A stretch of DNA of 5,865 nt from assembly GCA_035701285.1 (NCBI GenBank), contig DASSNT010000103.1, forward strand, positions 1-5,865. The letters are read 5' to 3'. Made by a program: the position numbers and the translations under genes. Source of the stretch: DASSBR01 sp035701285. Lineage in GTDB: Bacteria; Pseudomonadota; Gammaproteobacteria; Natronospirales; DASSBR01. Positions 1-5,865 of the stretch are shown here, piece after piece. Within the stretch, counting starts at the first letter, position 1, and each line of letters starts with the position of its first letter. Below the pieces are notes generated by a model. That model was not told where the DNA came from. It saw nothing but the letters and a program-made list of their open reading frames with translations, and ran no database searches.

Positions 1-1
1 T

Positions 2-3000
2 GCCGAGGGGCTGGGGGTGAGGGTGCCCGAAGAAGCAGGGCTTGAACTGACGTTGCGGCCCAGCAACGCCCCTGACATCCGCGCCTGGGTCCGCACCGGC
101 GACACGCCGTCGAGCGAACGCGCGAAAATGGCGCGCCACCCGCCGCACATCGTCGTCACGACGCCGGAATCGCTCTACCTGCTGCTGACCTCCGAATCCG
201 GGCGGCGCATGCTGGCGACCGTGCAAACAGTGATTGTGGACGAAATCCATGCCCTCGCCGGCAACAAGCGTGGCGCGCATCTCGCGCTGTCGCTTGAGCG
301 CCTGAGTGCGTTATGCGGCAAGCCGCCGGTGCGGGTGGGTCTCTCGGCGACGCAAAAGCCGATCGAGACGATGGCGCGGTTCCTGACCGGCGGCGAGCCC
401 TGCCGGATCGTCGATACCGGCCACGTGCGCGAGCGCGATCTGGAACTCGAAGTGCCGCGCTCGCCGCTGTCGGCGGTGATGGCCAACGAGGTCTGGACTG
501 AGATTTACGACCGACTTGCCGAGCTGATCGGCGCCCACCGCACCACGCTGATCTTCGTCAATACGCGCAGGCTGGCGGAGCGAGCGGCGCGGCATCTGGC
601 GGAGCGGCTTGGCGAGGACGCGGTGACCGCCCACCATGGCAGCCTGTCAAAAGAGCATCGGCTCGACGCGGAGCAGCGTCTCAAGCACGGCAAGCTCAAG
701 GCGCTGATCGCCACTGCCTCGCTGGAACTCGGCATCGACATCGGCGACGTCGATCTCGTCTGCCAGCTCGGCACGCCGCGTTCGATCGGCGCGTTTTTGC
801 AGCGCGTCGGGCGGTCCGGGCACGGCATCGGCCGGACGCCGAAAGGGCGCCTGTTTCCGCTGAGTCGCGATGACCTGGTGGAATGCGCGGCATTGCTTGA
901 GGCGGTGCGGCGCGACGAACTCGATCAGGTTCGCATTCCAGTCGCGCCGCGCGATGTGCTCGCCCAGCAGATTGTCGCCGAGGTCGCCAGTGGCGAGTGG
1001 CCCGAGGACGAGCTGTTCGCCATGCTCACGCGCGCCTGGCCGTACCGCGAGTTGCCGCGCGCTGAGTTCGAAGCGCTGGTCAAGATGCTCGCCGAAGGCT
1101 ACTCGACCCGCCGCGGCCGGCATGGCGCCTATCTGCACCGCGATGTCATCAACGGCATGCTCCGCCCGCGCCGCAGCGCGCGCATGACGGCGCTGATGAA
1201 CGGCGGCGTGATTCCCGACCAGTTCGACTACGAGGTCGTGCTGAGTCCGGACGGTCTGCGCGTCGGTACGCTCAACGAAGACTTCGCCTTCGAAAGCATT
1301 GCCGGCGACATCTTTCAGCTCGGTAACACGTCGTATCGAATCCAGAAGGTCAGCCAGGGCAAGGTGTATGTCGAGGACGCCAGGGGCCAGCCACCCAATA
1401 TCCCGTTCTGGTTCGGGGAGGCGCCGGGGCGGACGGACGAGCTGTCCGCAGCCGTATCTGAACTACGCGCGCGAACCGACGCGTTGATGGCTGAAGGCGC
1501 TGATAGCGCGCGCGAACGCGCGCGTAACGAATTCATCCTTGCGCCGGCTGCGGCCGATCAGCTTGTCGATTATCTCGCCGCCGCCCGCGCCGCCCTGGGC
1601 GCGCTGCCAACGCAAGAGACGCTGGTCTTCGAGCGCTTCTTCGACGAAGCCGGCGACCAGCACGTGGTAATTCATTCGCCATACGGCTCGCGCATCAACC
1701 GCGCCTTTGGTCTGGCGCTGCGCAAGCGCTTCTGCCGCAAGTTCAATTTTGAACTGCAGGCTGCCGCCCTCGAGGACACGATCGTCCTGTCGCTCGGAGC
1801 AACGCACAGCTTTCAGCTCGAAGACGTGGCGCGTTATCTCAATTCAAGGACCGTGCGCGACGTCCTGAGCCAGGCGCTGCTAGCCGCGCCGATGTTCCCG
1901 ACGCACTGGCGCTGGAATGCAACGACCGCGCTCGCGATCAAGCGCATGCGCAACGGCAAGCGGATGCCGCCGCAGTTCCAGCGCAGCGATGCCGAAGACT
2001 TAATGGCGCTGATCTTTCCGGACCAGCTCGCCTGTGCCGAAAATCTCGCCGCCGGCGCGCGCGAAATCCCGGCCCATCCGCTGGTCGACCAGACGATGGC
2101 CGATTGCCTGCACGAAGTCATGGATATCGACGGGCTCGAACGGCTGCTCGCGCGGCTGGAGCGTGGCGAGATCAAAGTTGTGACGCGCGATCTCGTGAGT
2201 CCGTCGCCACTCGCGCAGGAAGTGTTGAATGCGCGTCCGTATGCCTTTCTCGACGACGCACCGGCGGAGGAACGGCGGACGCTGGCGGTGCAGTCGCGCG
2301 GCCTGATGGACGTGAAGGACGCCGCCGAACTGGGCACTCTTGACCCGGCCGCGATTGCGCGGGTGCGTGAAGAAGCCTGGCCGGATGCGCGCACCGCCGA
2401 CGAGTTGTACGACGCGCTGGTGGTCCTCGGATTCATGGCCGCGGAAGAGGGCGCAGCTGCATTTTTGGCCTTGTTCGGTGAGTTGCAATCGGCTCGGCGG
2501 GCGACGGCATTGACGCTGGATGGCCGTACGCTCTGGGCCGCGGCCGAACGGCTGGCAGAATTGCAGCAGGTATGGCCGGAGGCCGACGCCAGTCCGGATA
2601 TCGAAGCCATTCCGACCGAAGCGGCCGCCGAGCGCGACAGCGCCTTGCGCGAACTGGTCCGTAGCCGCCTGGAAGGGCTGGGGCCGGTGACCGCGGCCGC
2701 GCTGGCGGCGCCGCTGGGCGTGGCCGAAACGGAAATCGACATTGCGCTGTCCGCGCTCGAAGCCGAAGGTTTTGCATTGCGCGGCGCATTTACGTCACCC
2801 CACACCACCGAGTGGTGCGACCGCCGCCTGCTCGCGCGTATCCACCGCTACACGTTGAAAAAGCTGCGTGCCGAAATCGAACCGGTCAGCGCCGCCGATT
2901 TCATGCGATTCCTGTTTCGCTGGCACGGCATCAGCGAACGCGCCGAAGGACCGGATGCACTCGCTGCCGCTGTCGAACAGCTTGAAGGCTACTCGATACC

Positions 3001-4048
3001 GGCCGTGGCCTGGGAGCGCGATGTGCTGCCCGCGCGAGTCGAAGGTTATCTTTCTCTGATGCTCGATCAGCTTTGCGCCAGCGGCGCAGTGACCTGGATG
3101 CGGCTCGTGCCGCCGAAGGCGGCGCAGCGCGAAGATCCCGAAGGCATCACATCCAGGCGGTCGGTGGCGCCGGTGCGCGCGACGCCGATCGCGCTGTTGC
3201 CGCGCGCGCACCGCCGTCATTGGCGCGCGTTGTTTCCGCCCCCGGATAGCGAGTCGGCGGCGCTGTCGGCGTCTGCACGCCGCGTTGCCGGTGCGTTGCA
3301 GCGCGAAGGGGCGTCTTTCTTCAGCGACCTCGTGGACACGACGGACCTGTTGCGCACGCAGGTTGAGGAAGCGCTCTCCGAGCTGGTCGCATGGGGGCTG
3401 GCAACGGCCGATACCTTCGCCGGGCTGCGCACGCTCGTTCAGCCGGCAAGCCGCCGGCCGCGACTGGCGCCGCGTAGCCGCCGGCGTCGCGCCGGCGTCG
3501 GCGGCCTCGACACCGCCGGCCGCTGGACGCTGACGCACGGTCCGGTAATTCAATTCGAGGACACTCGCCGGCTCGATACGGACACGCTTGAGCACATTGC
3601 GGAGACGCTGTTATTGCGCTACGGCGTCGTGTTCCGCAAGCTGCTCGAACGCGAAACGGCGCTGCCGCCGTGGCGCGAATTGTTGTACGTTTATCGCCGC
3701 CTGGAGGCGCGCGGCGAGATTCGCGGCGGCCGCTTCGTCGCCGGCATGAGCGGCGAACAATTTGCCTTGCCCGATGCCGTCGGCGCGCTGCGCGAAGTGC
3801 GCAAGCAAAAACCGAATAATGAGCTGGTATCCGTCTCCGCCGCGGACCCGCTCAATCTCATCGGCATCATCCTGCCCGGCGAACGGCTGGCGTCGTTATC
3901 GGGCAATCGTGTGCTGTATCGCGATGGTGTACCGGTCGCTTGTTATGCCGCCGGCGAAGTTCGCTTTCTGGCCGACGTGCCGCCCGAGGCGGAATGGGCG
4001 CTCCACAGCCATCTGGTGCAGCCGGTACGGCAGGCTGGAGGCGCATAA
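2..4048 (+). CDS. lhr: Lhr-family ATP-dependent DNA helicase (superfamily 2), 5' end cut by window
   Basis: Large ATP-dependent 3'-5' nucleic-acid helicase of the Lhr family, a cytoplasmic DNA-repair enzyme. The frame is open from the window edge, so the true start lies upstream. Numbering from the GTG at 17, I see TGDT (27-30), TTPES (48-52), the Walker B box DEIH (75-78), SAT (110-112), LIFVNTR (178-184), HHGSLS (206-211), motif V LELGIDIG (236-243) and motif VI QRVGRSGH (262-269). The Walker A motif is missing only because the window starts after it. The long region after the helicase core matches the Lhr type, with winged-helix and AlkZ/YcaQ-like parts known from family structures. Recognisable blocks there include YGVVFR (1202-1207), GEQFALP (1246-1252) and ADPLNLIG (1276-1283). 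The visible 1343 residues plus a missing N-terminus of roughly 100 or more fit the usual 1400-1550. There is no frameshift. An Arg-rich linker lies at about 1145-1162. A DUF488 gene follows 2 bases after the stop. Family assignment is very secure; the exact substrate is not shown by sequence. Confidence 0.97.
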   Translation, partial: AEGLGVRVPEEAGLELTLRPSNAPDIRAWVRTGDTPSSERAKMARHPPHIVVTTPESLYLLLTSESGRRMLATVQTVIVDEIHALAGNKRGAHLALSLERLSALCGKPPVRVGLSATQKPIETMARFLTGGEPCRIVDTGHVRERDLELEVPRSPLSAVMANEVWTEIYDRLAELIGAHRTTLIFVNTRRLAERAARHLAERLGEDAVTAHHGSLSKEHRLDAEQRLKHGKLKALIATASLELGIDIGDVDLVCQLGTPRSIGAFLQRVGRSGHGIGRTPKGRLFPLSRDDLVECAALLEAVRRDELDQVRIPVAPRDVLAQQIVAEVASGEWPEDELFAMLTRAWPYRELPRAEFEALVKMLAEGYSTRRGRHGAYLHRDVINGMLRPRRSARMTALMNGGVIPDQFDYEVVLSPDGLRVGTLNEDFAFESIAGDIFQLGNTSYRIQKVSQGKVYVEDARGQPPNIPFWFGEAPGRTDELSAAVSELRARTDALMAEGADSARERARNEFILAPAAADQLVDYLAAARAALGALPTQETLVFERFFDEAGDQHVVIHSPYGSRINRAFGLALRKRFCRKFNFELQAAALEDTIVLSLGATHSFQLEDVARYLNSRTVRDVLSQALLAAPMFPTHWRWNATTALAIKRMRNGKRMPPQFQRSDAEDLMALIFPDQLACAENLAAGAREIPAHPLVDQTMADCLHEVMDIDGLERLLARLERGEIKVVTRDLVSPSPLAQEVLNARPYAFLDDAPAEERRTLAVQSRGLMDVKDAAELGTLDPAAIARVREEAWPDARTADELYDALVVLGFMAAEEGAAAFLALFGELQSARRATALTLDGRTLWAAAERLAELQQVWPEADASPDIEAIPTEAAAERDSALRELVRSRLEGLGPVTAAALAAPLGVAETEIDIALSALEAEGFALRGAFTSPHTTEWCDRRLLARIHRYTLKKLRAEIEPVSAADFMRFLFRWHGISERAEGPDALAAAVEQLEGYSIPAVAWERDVLPARVEGYLSLMLDQLCASGAVTWMRLVPPKAAQREDPEGITSRRSVAPVRATPIALLPRAHRRHWRALFPPPDSESAALSASARRVAGALQREGASFFSDLVDTTDLLRTQVEEALSELVAWGLATADTFAGLRTLVQPASRRPRLAPRSRRRRAGVGGLDTAGRWTLTHGPVIQFEDTRRLDTDTLEHIAETLLLRYGVVFRKLLERETALPPWRELLYVYRRLEARGEIRGGRFVAGMSGEQFALPDAVGALREVRKQKPNNELVSVSAADPLNLIGIILPGERLASLSGNRVLYRDGVPVACYAAGEVRFLADVPPEAEWALHSHLVQPVRQAGGA
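4037..4041 (+). promoter_or_regulatory. Ribosome binding site for the DUF488 gene
   Basis: GGAGG lies 9 bases before the ATG at 4051, inside the last codons of lhr (Gly-Gly-Ala-stop). It supports this ATG over the in-frame upstream start at 3940. Ribosomes finishing lhr would release within a few bases of the next start, so translational coupling is likely. Confidence 0.7.
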
Positions 4049-4050
4049 GG

Positions 4051-4398
4051 ATGGCGATAAAGGTCAGGAGAATATACGGCGACAAGACCGGCCACGACGG
4101 AATCCGCATCCTGGTGGACCGGATCTGGCCGCGCGGTGTTTCGAAGGACGAGGCGCAACTGGATCACTGGATAAAGGACGTGGCGCCGTCGAGCGCGTTG
4201 CGCAAATGGTTCGGCCACGACCCGGACAAGTGGGACGAGTTCAAGCGGCGCTATTTCAAGGAACTCGATGCCGCTCCGGACGCGGTCGCCGAATTGCGCG
4301 ACGCGATCGGCAAGCGCAGCGCGACGTTGCTGTTCGCCGCGAAAGACGAAGCGCACAACAACGCCGTTGCCTTGAAGGCTTATCTCGAAAAGGACTGA
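4051..4398 (+). CDS. DUF488 family protein, YeaO-like
   Basis: Small soluble protein of 115 residues belonging to the YeaO-like branch of DUF488; its biochemical function is not established. The full-length family pattern is present: the N-terminal strand MAIKVRRIYG, then LVDRIWPRG (21-29), a helical stretch with W40 and LRKWFGHDP (50-58), W61 with the basic KRRYFKEL segment (65-72), and the C-terminal TLLFAAKDEAHNNA block (92-105). The length is typical and no signal peptide or membrane segment is visible, so it should be cytoplasmic. The ATG is chosen because homology begins there and GGAGG sits 9 bases upstream; a longer in-frame version from 3940 would overlap lhr by over 100 bases and add an unrelated arginine-rich tail. 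The gene begins 2 bases after the lhr stop and is probably in the same transcript, but that does not prove a role in DNA repair. The stop codon lies in the left arm of a hairpin shared with the convergent gene. Confidence 0.95.
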   Translation: MAIKVRRIYGDKTGHDGIRILVDRIWPRGVSKDEAQLDHWIKDVAPSSALRKWFGHDPDKWDEFKRRYFKELDAAPDAVAELRDAIGKRSATLLFAAKDEAHNNAVALKAYLEKD

Positions 4399-4412
4399 GC
4401 CGTCTGGCTCAG
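4395..4412. terminator. Perfect inverted repeat between convergent genes, possible bidirectional terminator
   Basis: CTGAGCC (4395-4401), a 4-base loop GTCT, then GGCTCAG (4406-4412) form a perfect 7-bp stem. The left arm holds the TGA of the DUF488 gene (4396-4398) and the right arm holds the stop of the minus-strand gene (4409-4411). For minus-strand transcripts the stem is followed by a short T-rich run (TCCTTTTC); for plus-strand transcripts no T run follows. It could therefore act as an intrinsic terminator for the minus strand and as a weak or Rho-assisted end, or 3'-end stabilising hairpin, for the plus strand. The stem is short, so the terminator role is an inference. Confidence 0.55.
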
Positions 4413-5170
4413 AGCGGCGGCTGGGTCAGCTGCTTGAGTTTGTCCTGCAGCTTGTCGCGTGCCTTCTGCTTCAACTCATCGCCCTTTTTCTGCAGCACGT
4501 CCTCGGCTTTCTGTCTCGCGGCGCTGCGCGCTTCGTCCAGAATCCGCTCGATCACCGGCCGCAGCAGTTGCTTGGCGAGTTCCGCCGCGTCGACGCCACC
4601 CGATTTCACACCGATGTCGTGGACGGAAATGTCCGGGATGTCGATCTGGCGTCGGGCGTTAGCGGCATCGAGAATCACGGTCGCTTCGCCATTGGTAAAG
4701 CGCGCCGACTTGAGGATAAATTTCTTGTTGCCTGCCGGCTGCTGGCTCGGCTGTGACGGACCCATGAACTGCTGCAGGTTGTCGAGAATCTGCGAGAGGT
4801 TGCTTTGCCGGCCGTGGATTTCAGCGTAAACGCTCATTCCGTCGATCAGCGCCTCGTTCATCACGATCACGTTTGACGTCACCGATGAAATATCCAGGCC
4901 GATGCGGATCGTCTTCAGCTTCAGCGCGTAAGGCGAATCGTAGCCTTGCGGATTGCCGATGGTGAGGCCATGCAGTTCGGCCGTGCCGTCGCGGAGCGAC
5001 AGATCGACGCTGCCGACGGTCACCGATGTGCCGGTCGCCTGGGAGCCGTAATTCTCGATCGCGCTGGCGACAATAGAGTTGCGGTTGGCCCACACCAGCC
5101 AGAAGACGATGCCGATGACGATGAGGATGCCGACGATCACGCCGATGAGCATCTTGACGGGTTTCTTCAT
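4409..5170 (-). CDS. AsmA-like inner-membrane-anchored periplasmic protein, uncharacterised
   Basis: Predicted protein of 253 residues, probably anchored in the inner membrane with most of its chain in the periplasm. The start MKKPVKM is positively charged and is followed by one hydrophobic segment (about 7-28), fitting an uncleaved N-terminal anchor. Residues about 45-119 look like a beta-rich AsmA/DUF748-type repeat (GSVDLSLRDGTAELHGLTIGNPQGY, then a strand-rich stretch ending IDGMSVYAEI). A Q/P/S-rich linker (about 136-149) leads to a second beta-rich piece (150-188). Residues about 194-249 are a long, highly charged, Lys/Gln/Glu/Asp-rich amphipathic helix, possibly a coiled coil. The ATG at 5170 is chosen because it has AAGGAGG 7 bases upstream and the lysine-rich anchor begins there; a longer frame to 5347 only reads through the upstream gene out of frame. 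It overlaps the ZitB-like gene by 4 bases. AsmA-like proteins act in envelope biogenesis or lipid movement, but this small form has no function I can name. Confidence 0.88.
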   Translation of the reverse strand: MKKPVKMLIGVIVGILIVIGIVFWLVWANRNSIVASAIENYGSQATGTSVTVGSVDLSLRDGTAELHGLTIGNPQGYDSPYALKLKTIRIGLDISSVTSNVIVMNEALIDGMSVYAEIHGRQSNLSQILDNLQQFMGPSQPSQQPAGNKKFILKSARFTNGEATVILDAANARRQIDIPDISVHDIGVKSGGVDAAELAKQLLRPVIERILDEARSAARQKAEDVLQKKGDELKQKARDKLQDKLKQLTQPPL

Positions 5171-5865
5171 TGTTGGTCCTCCTTGGTCCGCTCGTCCGAT
5201 GCTAACACGTCGACAACGTTGCAGCTGTCGTCGACGCACGCCCCGCGTTCGATCTGGATCGTGCTGTGATGCACGTCGAAGCGCGCTTCCAGATATTCCT
5301 GAATGCGCGCCAGCACGCTGTCCTGGTCCGCATTGCCGGGCACGCACGCATGCAATGTCACCATCGCCTGCGACTCGGTCAGCGACCAGGCATGCACATG
5401 GTGCACGTTGGCCACTTCCGGCACTTCACGCGGAATCGCCTGCTGCACTTCGTCCGGATCGATATGACCGGGCCGCGCCTGCATCAGGATGTGCCAGGAT
5501 TCGCGCCACAGCATCCAGGCGCTGCGGATGATGAGCGCCGCGACCACGATCGACAGAATCGGATCGGCGTACATCCAGCCGGTCCACATGATGATCAGCG
5601 CCGCGACGATCGCGCCGACAAAACCAAGCAGGTCGCCGAGCACATGCAGGATCGCGCCGCGAACGTTGAGGCTGGTGCGTTCCCCGCTGTTGAGGATCGC
5701 GAAAGCCGCGATATTGACGATCAGCCCGATGCCGGCGACGGCAAGCATCAGCGTGCCGTGGACGCCCTCCGGGAAGATAAAGCGCTGGACCGCTTCGATG
5801 ATGATCCACACCGACAGCGCGAGCAGCACGCCGCCGTTGATCAGCGCCGCGAGCACCTGGAAGCG
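5167..5865 (-). CDS. zitB: Cation diffusion facilitator, ZitB/CzcD-like zinc exporter, N-terminus beyond window
   Basis: C-terminal 232 residues of an inner-membrane metal/proton antiporter of the cation diffusion facilitator family, which exports Zn(II) and related divalent ions from the cytoplasm. The frame is open to the window edge (RFQVLAALING), so the first two transmembrane segments and the start are missing; the GTG at 5856 is not the real start. Numbering from the edge codon, hydrophobic segments lie at about 5-28, 36-58, 70-96 and 102-119, matching TM3 to TM6. TM5 carries the metal-site pair HVLGD (H74, D78), and the conserved ADP (100-102) starts TM6. The cytoplasmic domain (about 130-232) has EVPEVANVHHVHAW (147-160) and the terminal ACVDDSC (209-215). 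The blocks HVLGDLLG, IMWTGW and ADPILSI resemble E. coli ZitB closely, from memory. There is no His-rich tail. The stop overlaps the next gene as ATGA. ZitB versus CzcD naming and exact metal range are inferred. Confidence 0.94.
   Translation of the reverse strand, partial: RFQVLAALINGGVLLALSVWIIIEAVQRFIFPEGVHGTLMLAVAGIGLIVNIAAFAILNSGERTSLNVRGAILHVLGDLLGFVGAIVAALIIMWTGWMYADPILSIVVAALIIRSAWMLWRESWHILMQARPGHIDPDEVQQAIPREVPEVANVHHVHAWSLTESQAMVTLHACVPGNADQDSVLARIQEYLEARFDVHHSTIQIERGACVDDSCNVVDVLASDERTKEDQQ
5178..5184 (-). promoter_or_regulatory. Strong ribosome binding site for the AsmA-like gene, inside the ZitB-like gene
   Basis: AAGGAGG on the minus strand lies 7 bases before the ATG at 5170 and doubles as Lys-Glu-Asp codons near the C-terminus of the ZitB-like protein. 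This near-ideal Shine-Dalgarno decides the start of the downstream gene. Together with the ATGA overlap it indicates coupled translation with strong independent initiation. Confidence 0.85.

Noticed and set aside
17..19. GTG as the start of the lhr gene
   Set aside because: The frame is open upstream to the window edge and a start here would remove the Walker A and Q motifs needed by the helicase; the gene is cut by the window.
1834..2808. Minus-strand open frame of 324 codons opposite lhr
   Set aside because: Its product is Ser/Ala/Arg-rich low-complexity sequence with no recognisable motif, as expected from the complement of a GC-rich gene; the lhr frame is conserved across it.
2795..3595. 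Minus-strand open frame of 266 codons opposite lhr
   Set aside because: Arg/Gln/Ala-rich shadow product without a domain, covered by conserved Lhr sequence on the other strand.
3940..4050. N-terminal extension of the DUF488 protein
   Set aside because: The extra residues are an Arg/Gly-rich reading of lhr in another frame; the family begins at the ATG at 4051, which has its own ribosome site.
3762..4829. Plus-strand open frame of 355 codons crossing three genes
   Set aside because: It runs out of frame through the end of lhr, all of the DUF488 gene and antisense to the AsmA-like gene, with no coherent protein pattern.
5171..5347. N-terminal extension of the AsmA-like protein
   Set aside because: The added residues come from another frame of the exporter gene, and the real start has AAGGAGG and a lysine-plus-hydrophobic anchor immediately after it.
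5079..5531. Plus-strand open frame of 150 codons opposite the exporter
   Set aside because: Low-complexity antisense shadow of the conserved cation diffusion facilitator sequence.
1..5865. Mobile element, CRISPR, tRNA or riboswitch
   Set aside because: I saw no transposase, terminal repeats, spaced direct repeats, cloverleaf or long untranslated leader; nearly every base is in one of four conserved genes.

Overview
The window is GC-rich, densely coding bacterial chromosome with GC-biased third codon positions. The protein types (a long Lhr helicase, a ZitB-like zinc exporter, and an AsmA-like protein with an inner-membrane anchor) suggest a Gram-negative bacterium, most likely a proteobacterium. 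The genus cannot be read from the sequence. I see no mobile element, CRISPR array, rRNA or tRNA. There is no gene-free stretch over 300 bases; the longest gap between genes is about 10 bases.

The layout is two convergent gene pairs. On the plus strand, the first two-thirds of the window is a large ATP-dependent helicase of the Lhr family, cut at its 5' end by the window edge. Two bases after its stop codon comes a small gene of the YeaO/DUF488 family. On the minus strand, read from the right edge, the C-terminal two-thirds of a cation diffusion facilitator (ZitB-like) is followed, with a 4-base ATGA overlap, by a gene for a single-pass membrane protein with an AsmA-like periplasmic region and a long charged C-terminal helix. 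The two pairs converge at about 4400, where a perfect 7-bp inverted repeat spans both stop codons.

Lhr is a nucleic-acid repair helicase and the DUF488 gene is probably co-translated with it. The zinc exporter and the AsmA-like gene are tightly coupled and probably made together. None of the four genes looks broken. I did not find a clearly new defence or mobile system. The points most worth a second look are the coupling of the metal exporter to an uncharacterised envelope protein, the DUF488 gene behind lhr, and the shared hairpin between the convergent stops.
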